Source of the DNA: Geomonas azotofigens
Lineage (GTDB): Bacteria; Desulfobacterota; Desulfuromonadia; Geobacterales; Geobacteraceae
NCBI RefSeq assembly: GCF_018919395.1
Contig: NZ_JAHLME010000005.1
Coordinates: forward strand, 124,001 to 188,000
Length of the DNA stretch: 64,000 nt
Reading direction: 5' to 3'
The position numbers and the translations under genes were made by a program. Position 1 is the stretch's first letter; each line of letters starts with the position of its first letter. Of the stretch, positions 41,176 to 48,436 are shown piece by piece. Under the pieces are notes generated by a model. The model made no database searches, was not told the origin of the DNA, and saw only the letters and a list, made by a program, of their open reading frames with translations.

Positions 41176-41877
41176 ATGTGGCATCATCTGAAACCTTTGG
41201 CACTATGCGCAGCAACCCTCACCCTTGCCGCCGGATGCGCCCACACGACCGGAAAGGCGACCGAACCGGCACCGGCCACGCCCGCCGAACAGACTCCTCC
41301 GGCCAAGGAAGCCCCGGCCGCCCCAGCCGGCGACATCAACAAGGGGACCATCACCGAGGTGCATCAAGCCGGCAGATACAGCTATATCAACGTGGATAGC
41401 GGCAAAACCAAGACATGGTTCGCCGTCCCCACCGCTGACGTCAAAGTCGGGCAGCAGGTCGAGGTGAAACCGGGCATGCCGGTGACCAACTACCAGGCCA
41501 AGAGCCTGAACCGCACCTTCGACAACATCTACTTCAGCGACGAGCTGGTGATCAAGGAAGTGGTGAAGCCGGCCGCACCGAGCAAGAAACTCCCGTCATG
41601 GCACTCCCCCCTCACCCCGACCGCCAAGACGACCGGAGGCGTGGGCGTGTCAGGCAAGATCCTCGAGGTGATCAACGGCGGCGAGTACACCTACGCACGC
41701 GTGGACCAGGGCGAAACCGATATCTGGGTGGCGGTGCCGTCCGCCGACAAGGTCGAACAGGGGCAGGTCGTGAAGTTCCTTCCGGGCTCCCTGGTCAAAA
41801 ACTTCGGCAGCGCGGCGTTGAATCGCAGCTTCGACAAGGTCATCTTCTCCGGCGGCGTCGACAAAGAGCAAAAGTAG
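41176..41877 (+). CDS. lipoprotein with two copies of a small beta domain
   Basis: The 233-residue protein has a lipoprotein signal (LTLAAGC, Cys at about residue 21) and an Ala/Pro/Thr linker, followed by two similar domains of about 70 residues. Repeat 1 has GTITEVHQAGRYSYINVDSG, WFAVPTADVKVGQQVEV and LNRTFDNIYFSDEL; repeat 2 has GKILEVINGGEYTYARVDQG, WVAVPSADKVEQGQVVKF and LNRSFDKVIFSGGV. The pattern resembles the OB-fold-like proteins sometimes annotated as NrfJ-related or nucleic-acid-binding-like, though a membrane lipoprotein would not bind DNA in the cytoplasm. The function is unknown. It has a good ribosome site (AAGGAG) and a strong terminator after it. Confidence 0.68.
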   Translation: MWHHLKPLALCAATLTLAAGCAHTTGKATEPAPATPAEQTPPAKEAPAAPAGDINKGTITEVHQAGRYSYINVDSGKTKTWFAVPTADVKVGQQVEVKPGMPVTNYQAKSLNRTFDNIYFSDELVIKEVVKPAAPSKKLPSWHSPLTPTAKTTGGVGVSGKILEVINGGEYTYARVDQGETDIWVAVPSADKVEQGQVVKFLPGSLVKNFGSAALNRSFDKVIFSGGVDKEQK

Positions 41878-41894
41878 TTCCCTCCCAACACCAC

Positions 41895-41931
41895 GCCCCC
41901 TCCCCTGTCGCTGGAGGGGGCTTCTTTTTTC
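41895..41931 (+). terminator. Rho-independent terminator after the lipoprotein gene
   Basis: GCCCCCTCC (41895-41903) pairs with GGAGGGGGC (41913-41921) over a 9-base loop, followed by TTCTTTTTTC. It is 18 bases past the stop codon. Confidence 0.9.
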
Positions 41932-41965
41932 TCTTCTCTTCTCCACCTGCTACTACATTTCACTG

Positions 41966-42326
41966 AATCACGCGCCCTCTCCCTGTATTACAGGGCTGAG
42001 GTGAGGGCGCTGCGCGGGCGCCTCCATGTCCCCATGAGTGAGTGCTGCGGTGAGGGCGCTGCCAGCCAACTCCCTCTCCCTCTGGGAGAGGCTGGGGTGA
42101 GGGCTAGAGTGAGCACGCGGCCAAGCGTGCTCTGCTCTCAGGGCGCGTTCCCTCACCCGCCCTTCGGGCACCCACTCCAAGAGGGAGAGGGTATGAACCG
42201 GCACGACTACCGGCAGCACGTATCTTGTGGGCTGGGGTGAGGGCGCTGCACCAAGCGCCTCCCTGCCCCCAGGAATATGTGCTGAGGTGGCCAGCTACCC
42301 CCCTCTCCCTCTGGGAGAGGGTATGG
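41966..42326. repeat. cluster of GGTGAGGGCGCTGC / CTCTCCCTCTGGGAGAGG repeats
   Basis: The gap between two convergent genes is filled by degenerate repeat units. GGGCTGRGGTGAGGGCGCTGC occurs at about 41993 and 42229, and a partial copy at about 42045. Palindromic CTCTCCCTCTGGGAGAG occurs at about 42076 and 42301, and its opposite-strand form near 42171-42191. The units alternate in orientation, as in REP/BIME-type clusters. I see no gene here; the short frames are not protein-like. Such repeats often sit at 3' ends between convergent genes. Confidence 0.65.
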
Positions 42327-42393
42327 CAGGTCCACCCTCTGGAGATTGCGATGTTGTACCCGCTCGACTCACCGCAGCGGCACCTGCTCTGCC

Positions 42394-42426
42394 AAATAAA
42401 AAAACCCCGCCTCTTTCGAGGCGGGG
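42394..42426 (-). terminator. Rho-independent terminator of the 20-heme cytochrome gene
   Basis: On the - strand CCCCGCCTC and GAGGCGGGG (42405-42413 and 42418-42426) form a perfect 9-base stem with a 4-base loop, followed by a T-tract (A-run at 42394-42404 on the + strand). Confidence 0.92.
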
Positions 42427-42461
42427 CAAGGTACTTCATTTAATCGAACTTGTAGCTGTTA

Positions 42462-45400
42462 CTACGGACGCTCGAGGGCGTTCCAAGCACCGCTGGTACG
42501 GTTGTAGCCAGCCAGGTACTTGAAGGACTCAGTGGTAGTTGCGTCAAGAGCGGTAGCTCCCTTGACATACTTGGCTGCGTCGTAAGCAACTGCGGTAGCA
42601 CCGACAGACATGTTGATGGTCTTGTCGTCGAGGAAGTCGATGCTGTCGTAGATCAGCCTGCGGGTGTAGGTACGAGCGTGGACATAAGCGGCCGGCTCGC
42701 GGTTGAGCAGGTTGATGTTGAAGCAAGCACCCATCAGCTTCTCAGCTTCAGCAGCGCTGAGTGCACCACTGCGGGTCCAGTCTTTCACCTGGGTGGTGGA
42801 GGAGTGCGGCTGGCCCGGGAACTTCGCATCGTCGAAGAAGTACGGGTTAGTAGTTGCATCGTAGGTGATGTTGTACTTGGTTTTCAGGGTTGCGATGGCC
42901 AGGGCCAGTGCATTCTGGAACGGTACAGCCTGCTCCTCAACGAAGAACTCTTTGTAGTTGGCTGCGGTGAGGGTGGTGGCGCCTTCAGCGGTGTGGCAGT
43001 TCACGCACACTTTCTCGAAGGCGTCTTTGCCGAGCTCGAGCTCGTGGTTGCCGTTTGCGTAGTGGCAGGTTGCGCACGGACCGTTGGTGTCGATGCCCAT
43101 TGCTGCGGTGATGCCGTGGTCGCCGATGATAGCGGAGGTACCCAGTTTGCGGTGGGTGGAGCTCAGCGAACCGCCGTCATCGGTGGAGGTAAGAGACTTA
43201 CCGTAGGTGCTGGTGCCGATCACGGTGGCCGGATCGATGAAGTTGGTGTAGCCAGCTTTCACGTACATGAGGCCAGCAGCAGCCATGTAGTGGGAGTTCT
43301 GGAAGCCGGTGTTGGTGAAGGTGTTGCCAGCGGTGGTCAGAGCTTTGATGTTGTCGCCGCCGACGCGGCCGCCGTGGCAGCCGAAGCAGACGGTGGACCC
43401 ACCGACGTTCGGGAAGTTGAAGCTTGCACCGTTGAAGGTGTAGTCAGCCGGGATGCCAGCGGTCGGAACGCGCAGTTCGCCGGTTTCAGCAGACTTGTGG
43501 CAGCCCCAGCAGTACAGTACTTCGTTCTGCGGAGACTTTTTGGCGGTTGCCCACTGGGTCAGGTGAGAGAAGTCGTTGTTTGCATACACGTAGCCAGCCG
43601 GGTTGTCCAGGAAGTTAGCGGAACCGGTAGCGGTGTGGCACTTCTCGCAAGCGCCGCGGCTAGCGACGTCGTCCCAGTCGTAGTGCTCCCAAGCCGGGCC
43701 GGAAGTGCCGGTGACGCCAGCAGCCATGACGGCGGCGTGGGTGGTGGTGTTCCTGGTGCGTGCTGCGTTGGCGGTGGTGAAGGCGGTGAACTTAGCAGCA
43801 AGCATCTTGCCTGCGTGACCGGAAGCAGCCCACTCGGTCTGTACGGTGCCGACGCCCTTGGTGGTGCTGACGCCGTCAGCCTTCTCGAGAGCGTTAGCCG
43901 AGTTGGTGTAGAAGTTGTGGCCGTGGCAGTCGGTGCAGGCGGTGTCTTTGTTGTAGCGTACTACGTAGCCCTCGATGGTGGTGCTGGCCAGGCCAACGCC
44001 GGTGGTCGGGAGGTCGTAGTGGGTGGAAGCGATGTTACGGTACCAATCTTTGTAGTGCTGCTGCATTGCTACGGTTGCCTGGCCGTTGACGGTGACGCCG
44101 GAAGCCATGATGTCGCCGTTAGCGTTGGTCAGGTTGTGGCAGGAGGTGCAGAGCTTGTACTCTTTGGAAGCGCCAGCCGGGGTGTCTTTCGGCTGCGGTG
44201 CCCAAGCTACGTCGCGGACGGTGCCGTGCTGATCGTGGCAAGCGGCGCAGGAGACGTTCTGGGAACCGTTGTAAGAGGTGCTGTACACGCCGGCCGGGTT
44301 CTGAGCGGTTGCCAGGAAGGCAACGTAGCCTTCAGAGGTGTGGCAGCGACCGCAGGTGCCGGAGTGGGTGGAGGTTTCCATGGCGTGCTTGCCGGTCTGC
44401 ACCAGAGCAGCCTTGGTAGCATGGCAGGAAGCGCAAGCCGGGGTCTCGACGTACTCGGCAGCGGCTGCTGCCTGTGCTGCGGTAACGGCGGTTGAAGCAG
44501 CCAGGGTGGCAGCTGCGGTACCGTTGAGGGAGCCGTCGTCGAGGTAGTCGATGGTGTCGTTCAGGATGGTACGTGCGAGGGTCGGGTTGTGTGCGAACAT
44601 CGCGCGATCCCAAACGGTGAGGAGCTGCCAGTTGTACCATGCGCCGTAAGCTTTCTTGGCGGTGGTGTCGTCAGCTGCAACGCCAGCAGCCTTGTTGAAG
44701 CGGCCGAAGCGGACGTTGGCACGCTCGGTCTCGAGCGGGGAAGAGGTGGTGCGCAGACCGTCCATCTTCGAGCGGATGAGTGCGTCGAGGACGGCGAGGC
44801 CAGCCTCGTACTCTTCTTTCTTCGCTTCAACGTCGGTTGCGCCGAACGGAGCAGCGTGGCAGGACTGGCATACTGCGCTATAGCCGGTCGGAGCCAAGGA
44901 GTGGGTGTCAGCGCTGCTGTGGTGGCAGCCAACACAGGGGCCCTGCTCTTCGTTTGCACCCATCTTGACTGCAGCGTGGCCGTTAGCACCAACATATTCG
45001 CCGCCATTGAAGTTGAATGCGCCTTTGCCAATGAAGCTCTGGCCCATGTTGGCAGCGTGCTGATAGTAGCTGGTGCCGATGGTGGTGTAGTTCTTGTTCA
45101 GAGCCTTAGCGTTATCGATGACGGCAACGAAGACGTCGTCGGTGCTACGGCCGGAGTGGCAGGGGATGCAGATCGAGGAGTTCTTCATGCCCGGGAAGGC
45201 AACCTGGATCTTGGTTTTGCCTGCAGCAACCTGGCCCTGTGCGCCGGTGCTGGTGCCAGCGGAGCTGAACAGTGCGAAGTAGCCCTGAGCAAGGGTCTGG
45301 CCGTTGCCAGCCGGGGTAGCGTCGATGCGCAGTGCGCCGGAATCGATGTTGCTGTGGCAGGAAACGCAGACAAGGACGTTGTTCGGCTGACCAGTGGTCG

Positions 45401-46928
45401 GCTTCAGGCGGGTTGCCAGAGCGGCATCCTGCTGGGTGAAGTTCACGAAACCGCCAGCGGTGTGGCAGCGGTCGCAGTTGCCGTTCTGACGGGTGCCGTT
45501 GTTGGTGCGTGCGGACCAGTCATAGTGAGCGAATGCGTTGAGCGGGTCGTTGGAGGTGGCGCCGTGGCCGCCCTTCGCGAAGCCCTTGATCACGGAGTTG
45601 GTAGCGTTGTGGCAGTCAGCGCAGACAGCGCCCTGGGTCACGTACTCGGTGACGGCGTCGCCAACGTTGTTGGCCTGAGCGATGAATTTACCGCTTACGT
45701 GCTCAGCAGTGACGGTACCAGCGATTGCGGTGCGGTTCAGGGAGTGGTTCTCCATGGTGTGGCACACAGAGCAATCATTCTTGTTGGCATTCTGATGGGT
45801 GTCGTAGCTGTTGGTAGCTTCCTTGATCGCGATGTGGCCGTGACACTTGGAGCAGTAGTACGCATCAACGGTACCTGCGCTTGCGTTCAGCACCTTGAGC
45901 GTAGCCGGATCAACGGTCTGTGTATTGACCGGAGTCGGCATAGCGCCATCGGTGTGGCAGCTAATGCAGGTGATCTGTGCGGCAACGTGCGGAGAAGCGG
46001 ACCACTTGTCGAACGCGGTGCTCGGCGACACGCCGGTGGTGGTGTTGTGGCAGCCGTTGCAAGCGGAATCCATGTAAGAGACGAGGTCGGCGGTCGCGGT
46101 GACCTGCACGGTGTCGGTCTGGCCAGCCATCGCCTCGGCGACCTGGAATACATATACACCGGCGACGGTCGGGGTGAAGGACGGCATCGCGGTGGTCCAG
46201 GAGCTGGTGTCGACGGTAGCCGGGCCGCTGACCTGGGTCCAGGTGACGGCGTCGCCGGCGGTTACGCTACCACGGATGGTGGAGGCGGTGCCGAGGCCGA
46301 TAACCTTGTCAGCACCTGCGGACACGGAGTAGGTCGCGTAGGTCGCGGTCACGGTCTGTGCAGCCTGGATGCCGCTCAGGGTGATCTTGACCGGCTTGTT
46401 GTACGGCAGGGTTACCGGGGTGCCGTAGGTCGCGTCGGTAAGGGTACCGGCGGAAACTGCGGTCAGTACGGAGGAACCGTTAGCCGGGCTGGTGCTGAAC
46501 TGCACGGTCCCGTTGTAGGAAACGTTCTGGGAAGCCGGGCTGATGCTACCCGCGCCGGACACTGCACCGTTGATGGTGTAGGTGTTGGCGGTGAAGCTCG
46601 CCTGAACGCTCTGCAGGGTACCACCGGTCTTGTCCATGGTGGTGGTGAAGAGCTGGTCGTTGCTGATGGTCTGGGTTACCGAGCCCTTCTTGACGAGGGT
46701 GATCTTGTAGCCCGGGTTGGCCTGGATGGTTACCGGAATAAGTGCGGAGGTGGTGAAGTTGTTGTAGGCAACGACGCCGGCAGCGGTCTGCCATGCTTTG
46801 TCGCGTACCTGGAGCTTACCACCCACGGTGTTCAGTTTGCTCTGCAGCTGCCAAGTGGTCGCCGCATACGAGATGCCTGCGGCGACTACTGCCATGCATC
46901 CTGCAGCAGCTATTGTCTTCTTGAACAT
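42462..46928 (-). CDS. secreted 20-heme c-type cytochrome
   Basis: The 1488-residue protein has a signal peptide (cleavage near SYAA, about residue 22). About 260 residues of beta-rich Ig/bacterial-surface-like domains come first (NGAVSGAGSISPASQNVSYNG resembles a BACON/PKD-type module). Twenty CXXCH motifs follow, the first CNGCH and the last CVNCH. Hemes 5-10 and 15-20 lie in parallel sequence blocks, indicating an internal duplication. It is probably exported to the cell surface and passes electrons to outside acceptors. A strong terminator follows it, and an imperfect hairpin separates it from the tetraheme gene upstream in the same direction. No known Omc name can be assigned from sequence alone. 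Confidence 0.9.
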   Translation of the reverse strand: MFKKTIAAAGCMAVVAAGISYAATTWQLQSKLNTVGGKLQVRDKAWQTAAGVVAYNNFTTSALIPVTIQANPGYKITLVKKGSVTQTISNDQLFTTTMDKTGGTLQSVQASFTANTYTINGAVSGAGSISPASQNVSYNGTVQFSTSPANGSSVLTAVSAGTLTDATYGTPVTLPYNKPVKITLSGIQAAQTVTATYATYSVSAGADKVIGLGTASTIRGSVTAGDAVTWTQVSGPATVDTSSWTTAMPSFTPTVAGVYVFQVAEAMAGQTDTVQVTATADLVSYMDSACNGCHNTTTGVSPSTAFDKWSASPHVAAQITCISCHTDGAMPTPVNTQTVDPATLKVLNASAGTVDAYYCSKCHGHIAIKEATNSYDTHQNANKNDCSVCHTMENHSLNRTAIAGTVTAEHVSGKFIAQANNVGDAVTEYVTQGAVCADCHNATNSVIKGFAKGGHGATSNDPLNAFAHYDWSARTNNGTRQNGNCDRCHTAGGFVNFTQQDAALATRLKPTTGQPNNVLVCVSCHSNIDSGALRIDATPAGNGQTLAQGYFALFSSAGTSTGAQGQVAAGKTKIQVAFPGMKNSSICIPCHSGRSTDDVFVAVIDNAKALNKNYTTIGTSYYQHAANMGQSFIGKGAFNFNGGEYVGANGHAAVKMGANEEQGPCVGCHHSSADTHSLAPTGYSAVCQSCHAAPFGATDVEAKKEEYEAGLAVLDALIRSKMDGLRTTSSPLETERANVRFGRFNKAAGVAADDTTAKKAYGAWYNWQLLTVWDRAMFAHNPTLARTILNDTIDYLDDGSLNGTAAATLAASTAVTAAQAAAAAEYVETPACASCHATKAALVQTGKHAMETSTHSGTCGRCHTSEGYVAFLATAQNPAGVYSTSYNGSQNVSCAACHDQHGTVRDVAWAPQPKDTPAGASKEYKLCTSCHNLTNANGDIMASGVTVNGQATVAMQQHYKDWYRNIASTHYDLPTTGVGLASTTIEGYVVRYNKDTACTDCHGHNFYTNSANALEKADGVSTTKGVGTVQTEWAASGHAGKMLAAKFTAFTTANAARTRNTTTHAAVMAAGVTGTSGPAWEHYDWDDVASRGACEKCHTATGSANFLDNPAGYVYANNDFSHLTQWATAKKSPQNEVLYCWGCHKSAETGELRVPTAGIPADYTFNGASFNFPNVGGSTVCFGCHGGRVGGDNIKALTTAGNTFTNTGFQNSHYMAAAGLMYVKAGYTNFIDPATVIGTSTYGKSLTSTDDGGSLSSTHRKLGTSAIIGDHGITAAMGIDTNGPCATCHYANGNHELELGKDAFEKVCVNCHTAEGATTLTAANYKEFFVEEQAVPFQNALALAIATLKTKYNITYDATTNPYFFDDAKFPGQPHSSTTQVKDWTRSGALSAAEAEKLMGACFNINLLNREPAAYVHARTYTRRLIYDSIDFLDDKTINMSVGATAVAYDAAKYVKGATALDATTTESFKYLAGYNRTSGAWNALERP

Positions 46929-46982
46929 GGGGGTCCCCTTTTAAAATTAAAAGTCTCGCTGTTTTCGAAAAGTGACTAAATA

Positions 46983-47009
46983 GGGGGAAGAGACTGGCGT
47001 CTCTCCCCC
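46983..47009 (-). terminator. hairpin between tetraheme and 20-heme cytochrome genes
   Basis: GGGGGAAGAGAC (46983-46994) faces GTCTCTCCCCC (46999-47009), an 11-12 base stem with one irregularity and a 4-base loop. On the - strand it is followed by TATTTAGT rather than a T-run, so it may attenuate rather than stop transcription between the two genes. Confidence 0.5.
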
Positions 47010-47017
47010 CAGGGACA

Positions 47018-47848
47018 TTACTTAACGTGGCAGGAGAGGCAGATCAGAGACTTGTTCTCTTTAGCGTAGAGGAAGTAGTTCGGGGTCAGGCCGTTGATGG
47101 TATCCTGGGTTGCGTTCTCTTTGTTGTGAACTTCGTGGCAGGTAGCGCAGGTCATGTAGGTACCCTGGTAGAGGGTGTCTTTGATCGGCTTGAAGACGGT
47201 GCCGTCGCCGACGGTGCCGCGGGTAACGGTGTTGTAGGTACCAGCCACGGTGCTCTCGGTGATGCCGGTAGCGAAGCCGAAGGTGGACGGAACGATTTCG
47301 CTAGCGCCGTTTGCGGTAGCGGAGCCGTTGCCGGCTGCTGCGTTACGAGCGGTTGCGATGGCGTTGTAGTCGAAGCCGATCGGGTGGGTGTTGCTCAGGT
47401 CGTTGGTCAGCTTGGCGCGGGCAGCGACGGTGGTGCTGCCAGCCTGCCACATGGTGCCGTTGTTAGCTGCGTCGCCGTGCTGGTCGATAGCGATGGCGCC
47501 GTCATGGCAGCTCATGCAGAGACGGGAAGGTCCGATCAGCGGGTTGACGATCACGGTACCAGCGGCATCAGCGTTAGCCGGGGTAGCCCAGGTGTAGCCG
47601 GTGTAGGTGGTGGGATCGACGAGGTTGTGGTTCCACAGCGGGTAGTTGTCGAGGCCGTCCTTCATGGCATGGTGAGGAGCGTGGCAGTACACGCAGACGC
47701 GGCCCATCTTGTCGGCGGTAGCCGGTGCGACCTTGGTCATGTCGTGCAGGGAGCCGTTGACACCGGTTGCGGCCGGCATACCGGCGAGAGCGGAACCTGC
47801 TGCAGCAAGACAGCCAACAGCGACAACACTTGCGATTACTTTTTTCAT
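47018..47848 (-). CDS. tetraheme c-type cytochrome (OmcE-like family?)
   Basis: The 276-residue protein has a signal peptide (cleavage near SALAG, about residue 22) and four CXXCH motifs: CVYCH, CMSCH, CATCH and CLSCH, the last at the very C-terminus. The pattern RVCVYCHAPHH, then PLWNHNL, LCMSCHDGAIA and LSNTHPIGF is shared with the first part of the 12-heme cytochrome at 48437. To my recollection this layout resembles the tetraheme OmcE family, whose members polymerise into extracellular nanowires; I cannot check it here. It is transcribed ahead of the 20-heme gene. Its upstream region holds a CRP/FNR-like palindrome. The ribosome site is AAGGAGAG. Confidence 0.85.
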   Translation of the reverse strand: MKKVIASVVAVGCLAAAGSALAGMPAATGVNGSLHDMTKVAPATADKMGRVCVYCHAPHHAMKDGLDNYPLWNHNLVDPTTYTGYTWATPANADAAGTVIVNPLIGPSRLCMSCHDGAIAIDQHGDAANNGTMWQAGSTTVAARAKLTNDLSNTHPIGFDYNAIATARNAAAGNGSATANGASEIVPSTFGFATGITESTVAGTYNTVTRGTVGDGTVFKPIKDTLYQGTYMTCATCHEVHNKENATQDTINGLTPNYFLYAKENKSLICLSCHVK

Positions 47849-47977
47849 TTCTTCTCTCCTTTTTTGTTTGTACTACCATTGAAATTTAGGACAGCGTTAC
47901 CCTCACTAGAGCAACATGCGTACCCGCTTTGCCAACTGACGCATTTTTTTCCTGACCCCGCCCGAGCCACTCCAAAA

Positions 47978-47993
47978 AGTGATCGAAATCACA
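47978..47993 (-). promoter_or_regulatory. CRP/FNR-family-like operator palindrome
   Basis: AGTGATCGAAATCACA has the TGTGA-N6-TCAC(A/T) layout recognised by CRP-type regulators; one outer base deviates. It lies 130 bases upstream of the tetraheme cytochrome start. No clear -10 box was found downstream of it, so its spacing to a promoter is unknown. Confidence 0.45.
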
Positions 47994-48436
47994 ACGGTTT
48001 TAATGGCGGGGGAAAATAAGGCGTAACCCATACTGCACGCCCGCTCGGCTTTCCGGCGCTCCGCCTTCCGGCGATTTCACGGACGTCCCCGTTGTGATTT
48101 AACCGGCCGGCGGCGCCAGACTTCACCCTTACCCCCCTCCCCACAACATGATATGAATGGCGCAATTGCGGCTGAAAGCCCCCAAGCCGGGAGCCAGCCT
48201 GCCAGCGCCGACGCCGTCAACCGGAGGCGCCGGTGGACGTTGGCCCGGCAGGACGGGCAGCCTCGCGCCAACGACAGGTAACTGATTTTGCGAGTAAAAT
48301 CGGGGAGTCCGCGTGGTGGCCGGTGGTTTCACCGGCTATTTGGCGTAGCAAAACGTGAAGTGACCGGAAGTGCGGAAACGCGAAACGGCCGGACCAGAGG
48401 GTCCAGCCGTTGGCGGTGTGGCGTGGGGAGAGGGAA
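47994..48436. other. intergenic region with several hairpins
   Basis: No credible gene is visible in this gap between the end of the six-gene cytochrome operon and the tetraheme promoter region. It contains GATTTTG-CGAG-TAAAATC (about 48283-48300), GCCGGTG-GTTT-CACCGGC (48319-48336) and ACGGCCGGACC-AGAG-GGTCCAGCCGT (48385-48410, one mismatch). The last lies 26 bases past the 12-heme cytochrome stop and may be its terminator, although the T-tract is poor. The density of hairpins allows for a small RNA. Confidence 0.4.

Noticed and set aside
41966-42326. CRISPR-like array
   Set aside because: The repeats vary in length and orientation and the spacers are irregular; they fit REP-type intergenic repeats better.
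42678-46979. Long + strand frames opposite the 20-heme cytochrome (605 and 796 residues)
   Set aside because: The - strand has 20 regularly placed CXXCH motifs and a signal peptide; the + strand products are Val/Gly/Ala-rich low-information sequences.
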